Shown here: one piece after another, positions 21,110 through 30,863 of the stretch | Position numbering within the stretch: the stretch's first letter is position 1 | Layout: each line of letters begins with the position of its first letter | Assembly: GCA_038147395.1 (NCBI GenBank) | Contig: JAYQTM010000001.1 | Span: forward strand, 1 to 64,000 | Direction: 5' to 3' | DNA length: 64,000 nt | Origin: Eutrophovita brisbanensis | Lineage (GTDB): Bacteria > Pseudomonadota > Gammaproteobacteria > Burkholderiales > Eutrophovitaceae | Made by a program: the position numbers and the translations under genes | Notes under the pieces: model-generated | The model's input: the letters and a program-made list of their open reading frames with translations, nothing else | Databases searched by the model: none | Told to the model about the DNA's origin: nothing

Positions 21110-22793
21110 TCAAAAATGGAACGATACTATCAACAAAAATGCTCCAACAGCTCCAAACGCCTCAGGTTGAATCCCCATAAACCAGTTATCTGGCGTGTTA
21201 GGCAGATTGTTTGTGCCCGGAATAAAGAACCAGCCTTTGAAAACAAAGATATACACAATCGTAGACGTTAATCCAACGACCATGCCAACAATTGCACCTT
21301 GGCTATTCATTCGCTTGTTAAAAATCCCCATCATTAACGCTGGGAAAATAGAGGACGCGGCAAGGCCGAACGCCAGGGCGACTACCTGAGCCGCAAACCC
21401 CGGCGGATTCATGCCCAAATAACCCGCTACGCCAATAGCGACTGCCATGGAAACACGCGCCGCCAACAACTCTTTTTTCTCAGATATGTTTGGCGTAAAA
21501 ACACCCTTCATCAGATCATGAGATACCGCTGATGATATTGCCATCAACAAACCCGCCGCAGTTGAAAGCGCCGCGGCCAAGCCACCGGCCACTACCAACG
21601 CTACGACCCAGTTCGGCAGTTGAGCTATTTCAGGATTGGCTAACACCATAATGTCACGGTCAATTTTCGTCATCTCGTTACCCTTCCAGCCATACTCCTC
21701 GGCCTTGGTCAGCGAATGACTCATTCTTATCGTTGTAATACTGAATCCGACCATCACCATTCTTATCTTCAAACTGCAGGAGTCCAGTCGTTTCCCACTT
21801 TTTAAACCACTCCGGCCGCTCCTCGTAAACCAGGTTCGTATCAGGCTTTCCGATCTCGCCAGGCTGAATGGTGTTAATCAAATTGAAGAATGACATTGCT
21901 CCGACCGCAGGTGCAGTCGTATAAAGAATTGCGATGAAGACCAATGCCCAGCCAGCAGAAGAACGCGCATCTTTGACTTTAGGCACCGTAAAAAAGCGAA
22001 CGATCACGTGTGGAAGACCCGCAGTACCGATCATGAGGGATAACGTGAGCGCCACCATGTTTAAAGACGTTCCCTTTTGAACGGTGTACTCAGCAAATCC
22101 CAAGTCCACCAATACACTGTCAAGTTTTCCTAAGAGGGAAGTACCGTCCGCCACTGATCCGCCGAGTCCTAATTGAGGTAGCGGATTACCCGTAATCTGC
22201 AATGAAATAAATACAGCCGGTACAGTGTAGGCAAAAATGAGCACACAATACTGCGCGATTTGGGTGTAGGTAATCCCTTTCATACCGCCCAAAACGGCGT
22301 AAAAGAAAACAATCAGCATGCCAACGACTAGACCCGTATCGTAGCTAACGTCTAAGAATCTCGAGAACGCGACGCCAACACCCTTCATCTGGCCAATCAC
22401 GTACGTGATCGACGCAACGATCAAACAAATGACGGCAATAATCCTCGCAGTCTTTGAATAGAAACGATCACCAATAAACTCGGGAACCGTGAATTTTCCG
22501 AATTTTCTGAGGTAAGGGGCTAGGAGTAACGCAAGTAGCACGTATCCGCCAGTCCACCCCATTAAGTAGACCGATGCATCATAGCCCTTGAAGGCAATTA
22601 ACCCCGCCATCGAGATAAATGACGCAGCGGACATCCAATCCGCCGCGGTTGCCATCCCGTTTAATACCGGGTTAACACCTTTTCCTGCAACGTAAAATTC
22701 ACTCGTGCTTCCGGCTCGAGCAGCAATGGCAATACCGATATACAACGCGAAGGTAATGCCAACAATGATATAGGTGATTGTTGTCAGATCCAT
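21110..22793 (-). pseudogene. Sodium:solute symporter (ActP-like, VC_2705 type), one frameshift
   Basis: The first 371 residues and the last 200 are open in different frames that meet near 21,715. Family motifs include YVAGKGVNPVLNG, MATAADWMSAASFI, FTVPEFIGDR, GLPHVIVRFFTV and AAALSTAAGLL. It belongs to the SSS family subgroup that pairs with a DUF4212 small subunit and is thought to import acetate or short organic acids with sodium. A soluble loop near residues 345-360 carries DKNGDGRIQYYN, an EF-hand-like sequence. The C-terminal tail expected after AFGAVGAF is not recognisable, so the 3' end may also be damaged. It starts 12 bases after its small-subunit gene. Confidence 0.8.
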
Positions 22794-22805
22794 TTTGGCT
22801 CTCCT

Positions 22806-23057
22806 TTATTGTTCGTCGACGTCAAATTCGCGATCGAGGCGATTCATCCGCTTGACGTAATAAAAGATCAGCGCCAAAAAGACATAAATTGAACCTTGTT
22901 GTGCAAACCAAAAGCCCAGTTTATATCCACCAATCGTTACCTGATTCAACTGGTCGACGAGAATAATGCCGAATAAGTAAGAGCAAACAAACCAAACAAT
23001 GAGACATTTGATCAGAATGCTGACATTTGCTTTCCAGTAATTTTGAGAGCTGCTCAT
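22806..23057 (-). CDS. DUF4212 small subunit of sodium/substrate symporter
   Basis: This 83-residue protein has two transmembrane helices (SILIKCLIVWFVCSYLFGI and GSIYVFLALIFYYVKR) and the family-typical GFWFAQQGSIYVF. Proteins of this family are encoded directly upstream of VC_2705-type sodium:solute symporters, as here. The role is thought to be a regulatory or structural partner of the transporter in the inner membrane. A purine-rich GGGGGGG stretch before the ATG serves as the ribosome-binding site. Confidence 0.9.
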   Translation of the reverse strand: MSSSQNYWKANVSILIKCLIVWFVCSYLFGIILVDQLNQVTIGGYKLGFWFAQQGSIYVFLALIFYYVKRMNRLDREFDVDEQ

Positions 23058-23142
23058 ACCCCCCCCGTATTCGTTGTTGTTTTATATTTTTGCAAGCTAA
23101 TGATAACACTCGACGTGCGTCACACATAGTGCGATTCGCGAG

Positions 23143-23173
23143 CAAAAAAAAACCCGACATCTGCCGGGTTTTT
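23143..23173 (-). terminator. Rho-independent terminator after groEL
   Basis: A GC-rich inverted repeat (AACCCG at 23151 with CGGGTT at 23165) with an eight-base loop is flanked by A-runs on the left and T-runs on the right of the plus strand. On the minus strand this gives a hairpin followed by nine Ts, 20 bases after the groEL stop. It would work in both directions but only groEL needs it. Confidence 0.85.
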
Positions 23174-23192
23174 TTCGAGTACGAGGTGGAAT

Positions 23193-24848
23193 TTACATCA
23201 TTCCGCCCATACCACCCATACCGCCCATGCCGCCCATGTCTGGCATACCACCACCAGCAGCACCTTCCTCTTTCGGAGCCTCAGCAACCATCGCGTCAGT
23301 CGTGAGAATTAAGGCAGCGACCGATGCAGCATTTTGAAGCGCAGATCGCGTAACCTTAGTGGGATCAAGAACACCCATCTCGACTAAGTCCGCATACTCG
23401 CCTGTCGCCGCGTTGTAACCAATGTTGCCCTTAGACTCAGCGACCTTGTTCAGCACGACAGACGCCTCATCACCAGCATTCTTGGCGATTGTGCGAAGTG
23501 GCTCTTCAAGTGCACGAGCAATGATCCGAATACCTGCATCTTGATCTGCATTCGCACCCTTGACCTTGTCGATTGCGCTTCTCGCTCTAACAAGAGCGGT
23601 TCCACCACCAGCGACAATGCCCTCTTCAACTGCAGCGCGTGTCGCGTGTAATGCGTCTTCAACACGAGCCTTTTTCTCTTTCATTTCAACTTCAGTCGCT
23701 GCGCCAACCTTGACAAGCGCAACCCCACCAGCAAGCTTTGCGACTCGCTCTTGGAGCTTTTCACGATCATAATCACTGGTAGATTCTTCAATCTGCTGGC
23801 GAATCGCCTTGACTCGACCCTCGATGCCTGACTGCTCACCAGCACCATCGATAATTGTTGTTTCTTCCTTACCAATTTCTACCTTTTTGGCTTGTCCTAG
23901 ATCATCAAGAGTCGCCTTCTCAAGGTTCAAACCCACTTCCTCAGCGATCACCGTTCCACCCGTCAAGATGGCGATGTCTTCGAGCATAGCTTTTCTACGA
24001 TCACCAAAACCAGGGGCTTTAACAGCCGCAACCTTTAAGATTCCGCGAATATTGTTCACTACCAGCGTAGCGAGCGCCTCGCCCTCGATGTCTTCAGCAA
24101 TGATCAAAAGAGGTTTGCCCGCTTTTGATACCTGCTCGAGCACCGGCAACAAGTCTCGGATATTCGAGATTTTTTTGTCGTGCAACAAGATATAAGGATT
24201 CTCAAGATTTGCCATTTGCTTGTCGGCATTGTTGATGAAGTAAGGAGATAAGTAGCCTCGGTCGAATTGCATCCCCTCAACGACCTCGAGCTCACTTTGA
24301 AGTCCTGAGCCATCCTCAACAGTGATCACACCCTCTTTTCCAACTTTGTCCATCGCGTCTGCGATGATTTTTCCGATTTCCTCATCAGAGTTGGCAGAGA
24401 TCGAACCCACCTGAGCGATCTCTTTACTCGTCGTACAAGGCTTGGAATTTTTCTTGAGCTCTTCGACGACTGCCGCTACTGCTTTGTCGATACCACGCTT
24501 TAAATCCATTGGATTCATGCCAGCGGCAACGTACTTCATGCCTTCTTGTACGATGGCTTGCGCGAGAACGGTCGCTGTGGTTGTTCCGTCACCTGCAACA
24601 TCAGATGTCTTAGAAGCAACCTCTTTGACCATCTGAGCGCCCATATTTTCAAACTTATCTTTGAGCTCGACCTCTTTTGCAACTGACACGCCGTCTTTGG
24701 TGATTGTCGGTGCGCCGAACGAACGCTCTAAGAAAACGTTTCTCACCTTATGGCCCAGGGTCACCTTAACTGCGTCCGCCAAAACGTTGACACCTGCGAC
24801 GATCTTCGCTCTTGCTGAGTCGCGGAATTTAACTTCTTTTGCTGCCAT
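23193..24848 (-). CDS. groL: Chaperonin GroEL (Hsp60)
   Basis: A full 551-residue GroEL that forms the double-ring folding chamber with GroES in the cytoplasm. Typical motifs are TLGHKVRNVFLERSFG, the ATP-site DGTTTATVLAQAI, PGFGDRRKAMLEDIA and AGGVALVKVGAATE. It ends in the Gly-Met repeat tail. The frame is intact, unlike genes further left. It follows groES by 53 bases in one operon controlled from the CIRCE element upstream of groES. Confidence 0.98.
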   Translation of the reverse strand: MAAKEVKFRDSARAKIVAGVNVLADAVKVTLGHKVRNVFLERSFGAPTITKDGVSVAKEVELKDKFENMGAQMVKEVASKTSDVAGDGTTTATVLAQAIVQEGMKYVAAGMNPMDLKRGIDKAVAAVVEELKKNSKPCTTSKEIAQVGSISANSDEEIGKIIADAMDKVGKEGVITVEDGSGLQSELEVVEGMQFDRGYLSPYFINNADKQMANLENPYILLHDKKISNIRDLLPVLEQVSKAGKPLLIIAEDIEGEALATLVVNNIRGILKVAAVKAPGFGDRRKAMLEDIAILTGGTVIAEEVGLNLEKATLDDLGQAKKVEIGKEETTIIDGAGEQSGIEGRVKAIRQQIEESTSDYDREKLQERVAKLAGGVALVKVGAATEVEMKEKKARVEDALHATRAAVEEGIVAGGGTALVRARSAIDKVKGANADQDAGIRIIARALEEPLRTIAKNAGDEASVVLNKVAESKGNIGYNAATGEYADLVEMGVLDPTKVTRSALQNAASVAALILTTDAMVAEAPKEEGAAGGGMPDMGGMGGMGGMGGMM

Positions 24849-24901
24849 GTTTTTACTCCTAAAAAAGTCTGTCTAGATTCGTAAATGTTGACCCAAAGGG
24901 G

Positions 24902-25189
24902 TTACTCCAACACGCCCATGATGTCTTCTTCTCGCATGACGAGCATTTCCTCGCCCTCGATTTTCACTGTCTGGCCTGAGTACTTACCAAACAGGACTTT
25001 ATCGCCGACTTTGACATCAACGGCTCTGACCTTACCGTCCTCGAGTAACTTTCCTGTACCTACGGCAAGGACCTCACCTGTATCAGGCTTTTCAGTCGCT
25101 GAATCAGGGATAACGATTCCCGAGGCCGTGGTGCGCTCTTCTTCTAATCTCTTTACGATGACTCGATCGTGAAGGGGACGAATTTTCAT
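24902..25189 (-). CDS. groS: Co-chaperonin GroES (Hsp10)
   Basis: A 95-residue heptameric lid of the GroEL chamber. It starts MKIRPLHDRVIVKRLE with the conserved mobile loop TTASGIVIPDSA near residue 22-34 and ends with VMREEDIMGVLE. An AGGAG site lies just before the ATG. It is the first gene of the groESL operon. Confidence 0.98.
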   Translation of the reverse strand: MKIRPLHDRVIVKRLEEERTTASGIVIPDSATEKPDTGEVLAVGTGKLLEDGKVRAVDVKVGDKVLFGKYSGQTVKIEGEEMLVMREEDIMGVLE

Positions 25190-25279
25190 CTTGAAAGTCT
25201 CCTAAAATACTAAAGTGTTGAAATTACTGGTCGAAATGGTTATCGCCCGTTACTTACAGTTTGTTTGTCGAAAGCTTTG

Positions 25280-25306
25280 CTAGCACTCAACATTCATGAG
25301 TGCTAA
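25280..25306 (-). promoter_or_regulatory. CIRCE operator (HrcA-binding site)
   Basis: The inverted repeat CTAGCACTC-N9-GAGTGCTAA matches the CIRCE consensus TTAGCACTC-N9-GAGTGCTAA at all but the first base. It lies about 90 bases upstream of groES and abuts the -10 box. HrcA binding here would block the promoter under non-stress conditions. Confidence 0.95.
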
Positions 25307-25334
25307 TAATAGTGGCGAGTACAAGGTTTTTCAA
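25306..25334 (-). promoter_or_regulatory. groESL promoter, sigma-70 type
   Basis: On the minus strand TTGAAA (25329-25334) and TATTAT (25306-25311) are separated by 17 bases, a near-consensus -35/-10 pair. The -10 box shares its last base with the CIRCE repeat. A CTTGAAA at the -35 also resembles a sigma-32 box, but no good CCCCAT-type -10 follows. Confidence 0.75.
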
Positions 25335-25419
25335 GGTATATGACGGTATTTTTCTGCCTGAGATGAACACTAAAAGTATAATAGTGAGTACATACTTATA
25401 ATATAATTAAGATTTTTAA

Positions 25420-26852
25420 ATGACTAATCGAAAAAACACTCAAATTTTAAAAATATGTCTCCTTGCGAGTCTTCTCGGCTATTTGTCACATAATGTTGGT
25501 ACGGCTCGATCAGAGTTAACGCCAGAAAAACTTCGAAACAAAATTTCAACATTGATTGCGGCTGACAAGGATAACGTCTCCGTAAGGGTGGAACGGCTTA
25601 GCTCCAACGGTCCCATCGTATCCATAAATGAAACAAGGCCGCTTAATCCCGCGTCCGTAATGAAGTTAGTCACCACCAAGGTTGCGATCGATGTCTTGGG
25701 GCTCGATTTTCGTTGGTCAACCCAAGTTCAGAGAACGGGAGAAATTATTAATCAAAGTCTCATCGGCGATCTTTATTTTGTGGGCGGCGGGGATCCCACC
25801 TTAGATATCGAACGCTTCAGACGAATATTGGAGGACGTTAGGGCGCATGGCATCACACACATAAAGGGCAACATCTATGTTGACCGCTCGCGCTTCAGCG
25901 TGCCCTATCACAACCCAAAAATATTCGATGAAGCACCGACGCGACCGTATAACGCAGGACCTGACGCGCTTCTCATCAACGAAAATAAATTCACGTTAAC
26001 ATTCACCCCCCGCCCATCGGACCAATCAGTATCAATCACATCGACCCCACCCTTGAAAAGCTTGTCAACGAACTCAATTTGGGTTCAGGAACTTGTATTG
26101 ACTGGCCAAAACATCCTGTAACGACCGAAAGACAAGTTATTTTCTCGGGTGACTTCAATGAATCTTGCGGACAAAAAAAATGGGAGTATCGCTTCTTAAA
26201 CCACCAAGAATATTTCGCAAACGCGTTCTCTTCGATTTGGAGCGAGCTTGACGGCAAACACGAAGGGCATATTTTAGAAAGCGAGACGCCCCGTGAGGCT
26301 GTCTTGCTGGGCACCTATATCTCAGAGCCAATATCTGCAGCTATAAGAAAAATCAACAAAGAAAGCAGTAACGTGATGGCGAGACACCTATTTCTGGAAC
26401 TTGGCCAGCAACCCAGCCAAGGAAATCGTCTTCACCATGCACGGGACACAATCAATAAATGGGCAGCAGAAAATGGCCTTGATACGTCAAGTTTATTTGT
26501 TGATAACGGATCCGGGCTGTCCCGGTATGGCCGGGTCACCACCAAATTCATAGCGGCTGTATTAAGGAAGGCCTGGATGGATCCATCAATGCCAGAATTC
26601 CTATCATCGCTTTCTATCCCTGGCGTGGATGGCACTTTGGAAAATAAATTCGGATTAACTCCTCTTGCTAGCCGGTCGCACTTAAAAACAGGGTTTCTAA
26701 AAAATGTGCGGGCAGTTGCGGGTTACGTATACCACGATAGCGGCGAGGTTCTATCAGTTGTCATCATCGTGAACGGCGAGACACTGACAAAGGACCGTAA
26801 TCTTGCGGATAAGATACTGCAGCTAATCGCAAACACAGATTGGTCGCACTAG
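25420..26852 (+). pseudogene. dacB: D-alanyl-D-alanine carboxypeptidase/endopeptidase PBP4, one frameshift
   Basis: PBP4 trims and cleaves peptidoglycan cross-links in the periplasm. The first 233 residues start with a signal-like hydrophobic stretch (ILKICLLASLLGYL) and hold the active-site Ser in SVMK (79-82). After a one-base loss near 26,042 the protein continues in another frame (DPTLEKLVNELNLGSG) with the SxN motif in ESSNVMAR and the KTG triad in HLKTGFLKNV. Repaired length is about 477 residues, normal for the family. It is divergent from groES. The single break in otherwise conserved sequence may be an error or a real mutation. Confidence 0.85.
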
Positions 26853-26919
26853 ACAAACCGATACATGTCTCACAAAGCATCGCTGTGCGATAATTCACCA
26901 AAACTAAAACTCGTAATTG

Positions 26920-28287
26920 ATGAAAAACTTAGACGTCGTCATACTCGCTGCCGGAAAAGGGCAACGAATGAAATCAAACTTGCCAAAAGTGCTACACAGG
27001 TTGGCGGGAGCAACACTACTCGACCACGTTATTAAAGCTGCAAAATCCGTTAACCCCGCGACCTTGATCATCGTGACGGGTTACGCGGAGGAAAAAGTGA
27101 GGGCAACCGTTCAAACAGACGGACTGACCTTCGTACATCAGTCGCAACAGCTCGGAACGGGGCACGCTGTGCAACAAGCGCTTGATCAACTCAAATCGTC
27201 CAAAACACTCATACTCCTCGGAGATGTGCCGTTGATTTCTGAGGTCACTTTAGAACGGATAGCTACCCAGTCGGCAGCGATTACACTATTGACCCAAACC
27301 GTGAGTGCTCCAACAGGGTACGGCCGTATTGTTCGCGACGAACAGGAACACATCACAAAAATTGTCGAAGAAAAAGATGCCTCAATTGAGGAAAAAAAGA
27401 TCAATGAAATTAACACGGGCATCATGTGTATCGATAACAACGTATTGAAAAATTTTCTGTCTCAGATGGAAAACAAAAATGCGAGCGCCGAATTCTATTT
27501 AACTGACATTGTTGAATTCGCCAACAAAAATAACTTGTCAGTAGATGCGGTTAATAGCAAGGATGACGTGGAATGTTCGGGCATAAACAGTAAGAGCCAA
27601 CTCGCCGACTTGGAGCGTCATTTGCAACGCCAAAAAGCTCAAGAACTGATGGCCAATGGCACCTCCGTTTTAGATCCGAATCGTCTTGATATCAGAGGTA
27701 ACCTAACGTGTGGGTTCGATGTCGTGATCGACGTCGGTTGTATTTTTGAGGGAGATGTCCAGCTCGAGGATAATGTGACCATAGAAGCATATTCGGTGAT
27801 AAAAGATTCGTATGTCGGTGAGGGCACAACGATTAAAACGCACTCATGTATTGAGGGCGCGAATATCGGAAAGCGCAATCAGATTGGCCCTTACGCTCGG
27901 TTAAGGCCGGGTGCCAAGTCGAGCGATAATGTACGGTTAGGTAACTTCGTTGAAGTGAAAGCTTCCGAAATTGGTCAGGGCTCGAAAGTCAATCACTTGT
28001 CGTACATTGGCGACGCCAAAATTGGTACTGGCGTGAACGTGGGCGCGGGAACGATTACGTGTAACTATGACGGTGCCAACAAACACCAAACCGTTTTAGA
28101 GGATGATGTGTTTATCGGCTCAAATACAGAGCTTGTGGCCCCCGTGACCATTGGCGAGGGCAGCACGATCGCGGCCGGGAGCACAGTCACTAAAAATGTT
28201 CCGCCTAATAATCTCGCGCTTTCGAGAACAAAACAAACATGCATTAGCGACTGGAAACGTCCAGAGAAAATCAAATCTGACGAATAG
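26920..28287 (+). CDS. glmU: Bifunctional N-acetylglucosamine-1-phosphate uridyltransferase/glucosamine-1-phosphate acetyltransferase
   Basis: GlmU makes UDP-GlcNAc for peptidoglycan and lipid A. The N-terminal pyrophosphorylase has VILAAGKGQRM (residues 7-17) and LGTGHAVQQAL; the C-terminal left-handed beta-helix has hexapeptide repeats and VGAGTITCNYDGANKH. I place the start at ATG 26920 rather than the adjacent in-frame TTG at 26917. At 455 residues it is normal length. glmS follows after 23 bases, so the last two dedicated steps of UDP-GlcNAc supply are co-transcribed. Confidence 0.97.
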   Translation: MKNLDVVILAAGKGQRMKSNLPKVLHRLAGATLLDHVIKAAKSVNPATLIIVTGYAEEKVRATVQTDGLTFVHQSQQLGTGHAVQQALDQLKSSKTLILLGDVPLISEVTLERIATQSAAITLLTQTVSAPTGYGRIVRDEQEHITKIVEEKDASIEEKKINEINTGIMCIDNNVLKNFLSQMENKNASAEFYLTDIVEFANKNNLSVDAVNSKDDVECSGINSKSQLADLERHLQRQKAQELMANGTSVLDPNRLDIRGNLTCGFDVVIDVGCIFEGDVQLEDNVTIEAYSVIKDSYVGEGTTIKTHSCIEGANIGKRNQIGPYARLRPGAKSSDNVRLGNFVEVKASEIGQGSKVNHLSYIGDAKIGTGVNVGAGTITCNYDGANKHQTVLEDDVFIGSNTELVAPVTIGEGSTIAAGSTVTKNVPPNNLALSRTKQTCISDWKRPEKIKSDE

Positions 28288-28310
28288 AGAATATGGAGTA
28301 ATAGCAGAGC

Positions 28311-30137
28311 ATGTGTGGCATCGTTGGTGCATTATCCAAGCACGATATAACCTCTTTCCTCATCAACGGATTATCGAAGCTTGAGTACCGAGGTTACGAC
28401 TCCGCAGGACTGGCGGTTATCGATAATGGGTTAAAAAGATACCGCAGTGACGGACGCGTAGTCGAGCTAAAAGAGAAAGTCGCAAAAGCAAATTTAGTCT
28501 CAACGATCGGAATCGCTCACACCCGATGGGCAACTCACGGAGAGCCCAGTGAGAGAAATGCGCACCCCCACATCAGCGAAGATGGTATAGCCATTGTTCA
28601 CAACGGAATTATCGAAAACCATCAAGCGCTAAGAGAGTTGCTCATTGCTGAGGGTTATACATTCCAATCGGATACAGACACAGAAGTCATCGCTCATTTG
28701 ATTCACAAATACTCTGACACAGAAAGTCTCATCGATGCTGTCAAGCTCAGTGTCAAACAACTTAGCGGCGCTTTCGCACTCGCTGTGATTCGAGAACAAA
28801 ACGAAGACCAAATCATTCTGGCAAGACAAGGTGCCCCACTTTTGATTGGATTGGGAGACGAGGGCGTTTACTGTGCGAGCGACTCGTCTGCACTTCTAGA
28901 GATCACCAAACGGATGATCTACATGGAGGATGGTGATATCGCCGAGCTCAAACTTGATGGGGCCACCATTTACGACGCTAGCGGAGCTGTTGTCGAGCGT
29001 CCCATCCATGTCAGTGAGCTGTCCTCGGATCAAGTTGAACTGGGGCGCTTCCAGCACTACATGCAAAAAGAAATCTTTGAGCAACCGGGTGCGCTCGCAG
29101 CAACACTTGAGATGGTCACGGGCTCAAGTGCCATTGCTCCAGAGCTTTTTGGAACTGATGCCAAACAGATTCTCCAACACATCGACTCAGTCAGCATTAT
29201 CGCCTGCGGCACAAGTTATCACGCGGGGCTCACAGCAAAATATTGGTTAGAAGAAATAGCGGGAATACGAACTTCCGTTGAAATCGCATCTGAATTTCGG
29301 TATCGAAAATCGGTCGTTGACGCGAAAAGTCTTGTGGTGGTCATATCTCAGTCCGGAGAAACAGCGGACACGATCGCCGCACTCGAACATGCAAAACGGC
29401 TCGGACAAAACGATACCTTGGGAATCTGTAACGTCCCCGAATCAACCATCATTCGATCGACAAAATTAAAATTTCTCACACGTGCTGGCCCCGAGATTGG
29501 AGTAGCGTCAACCAAAGCATTTACGACTCAGCTCGCGGCCCTCTACTTATTGACCATTGTCATAGCAAATACTCGAGGTGGGCTTTCTGAGGAAGAGCAA
29601 ATACAACACATAGAACGTTTACGGCATCTACCGAAAGCAATAAATGAAATCTTAGAATTGGAAGCAAAAGTAGAATCGTGGGCCAAACGCATTTGTCTCA
29701 GTCACAATGCCTTATTTTTAGGAAGAGGCATCCACTACCCAATTGCTCTAGAAGGTGCGCTCAAACTCAAAGAAATATCCTACATACATGCTGAGGGATA
29801 TCCAGCAGGTGAACTCAAGCACGGACCTTTAGCCTTAGTCGATAAAGACACCCCAGTGGTTGCAGTCGCGCCTAACGACACGCTGCTTGAGAAGCTCAAG
29901 TCGAATCTCTCGGAAGTCCGTGCGCGCGGAGGAGAACTGTACGTGTTTGCGGATACAGACTCGCATATTGAGGAATCAGAAGGCACCCACATCATCAAGA
30001 TGACTGAACACCTTGGCTATCTGAGTCCAATACTTCACACGATCCCATTACAGCTACTTGCCTACCATGTCGCGCTTGCAAAGGGTACTGATGTAGACAA
30101 GCCCAGAAATTTAGCAAAATCGGTTACCGTTGAATAA
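28311..30137 (+). CDS. glmS: Glutamine--fructose-6-phosphate aminotransferase (isomerizing)
   Basis: GlmS forms glucosamine-6-phosphate from fructose-6-phosphate and glutamine, the entry step of amino-sugar synthesis. The protein has 608 residues with Cys2 in MCGIVGAL as the glutaminase nucleophile, HTRWATHGEPSERNAHPH, two SIS sugar-isomerase domains (ACGTSYHAG, ISQSGETADT) and the C-terminal KSVTVE. It directly follows glmU. Confidence 0.98.
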   Translation: MCGIVGALSKHDITSFLINGLSKLEYRGYDSAGLAVIDNGLKRYRSDGRVVELKEKVAKANLVSTIGIAHTRWATHGEPSERNAHPHISEDGIAIVHNGIIENHQALRELLIAEGYTFQSDTDTEVIAHLIHKYSDTESLIDAVKLSVKQLSGAFALAVIREQNEDQIILARQGAPLLIGLGDEGVYCASDSSALLEITKRMIYMEDGDIAELKLDGATIYDASGAVVERPIHVSELSSDQVELGRFQHYMQKEIFEQPGALAATLEMVTGSSAIAPELFGTDAKQILQHIDSVSIIACGTSYHAGLTAKYWLEEIAGIRTSVEIASEFRYRKSVVDAKSLVVVISQSGETADTIAALEHAKRLGQNDTLGICNVPESTIIRSTKLKFLTRAGPEIGVASTKAFTTQLAALYLLTIVIANTRGGLSEEEQIQHIERLRHLPKAINEILELEAKVESWAKRICLSHNALFLGRGIHYPIALEGALKLKEISYIHAEGYPAGELKHGPLALVDKDTPVVAVAPNDTLLEKLKSNLSEVRARGGELYVFADTDSHIEESEGTHIIKMTEHLGYLSPILHTIPLQLLAYHVALAKGTDVDKPRNLAKSVTVE

Positions 30138-30142
30138 CTTTT

Positions 30143-30547
30143 ATGCAAAGACACAGCGCAAAATTGAGAAATGTAATCACAGGACTCGTACTTTCGGTCC
30201 TCCTAATATCGCAGGCACAGGCCGAGTGGTCTTTAATCGATGAGAACAACATCTTCAAGATTTTTGTCGAAAAAGACTCTCTCAATAAACAAAACGAGTA
30301 TTTCTATATCTGGGCGCTGTATGACTTCAACCAACGACAAACTGAGGGTTATCACTCCGCTAAAGTGTTGTACCAAATTGACTGTACCGCACTTAAATAC
30401 AAACTGTTATCAGCTAACACGTTCGGGGATCCCATGGGACAGGGCGTATCTGGCTCACCAAAAGCATCTGATCGCTGGGAACAATCAACTCGAGGATCAA
30501 TCGGTTACGAGGTCACGCGATATGCCTGTGATTCAGTGTCTCAATAA
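30143..30547 (+). CDS. Surface-adhesin E-like secreted protein
   Basis: A 134-residue protein with a signal peptide (VITGLVLSVLLISQAQA, cleavage near residue 27). The mature part has an early Trp, FVEKDSL, WALYDFN, a DC pair (YQIDCTALKY) and a late Cys, a pattern seen in the surface-adhesin E family of proteobacteria. It follows glmS by five bases and could be read through from it. Function is unknown in most members; some bind host laminin or vitronectin. Confidence 0.6.
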   Translation: MQRHSAKLRNVITGLVLSVLLISQAQAEWSLIDENNIFKIFVEKDSLNKQNEYFYIWALYDFNQRQTEGYHSAKVLYQIDCTALKYKLLSANTFGDPMGQGVSGSPKASDRWEQSTRGSIGYEVTRYACDSVSQ

Positions 30548-30730
30548 CTCCTGTACAGCAAGCGTAGAAATAAACACGACAGCTGACCCGATCAAAGCGT
30601 AACTCACTAGGCGAATAACTGACGCCCCAATTGATGCTGACCGGGTCATCGGTTCTTTCTTTCCTCTCAGCACCTGGATGACTAACCAGCCAATTAAAAC
30701 ACCCGCCGTCGTTAATAGTAGAATTCTCAC
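30533..30730 (-). CDS. Small two-helix membrane protein, unknown function
   Basis: A 65-residue frame with GTG start. It has two hydrophobic segments (ILLLTTAGVLIGWLVIQVL and LVSYALIGSAVVFISTLAV) with a basic RGKKEP loop between them. Its end overlaps the 3' end of the adhesin-like gene by 15 bases on the opposite strand. Charge pattern and hydrophobicity argue for a real membrane protein, but I know no family for it. Confidence 0.5.
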   Translation of the reverse strand: MRILLLTTAGVLIGWLVIQVLRGKKEPMTRSASIGASVIRLVSYALIGSAVVFISTLAVQELLRH

Positions 30731-30863
30731 GGGATGTCCCTATTGATCACTATTTTCCCCAAACTGACGTCCGCTCAACAATCATCGGCGTTAACAAAAA
30801 ATGCTCCAAAATTAACGCTACCACACTTTACATCACTCACGAGATAAGCCCAATAAAAATATT

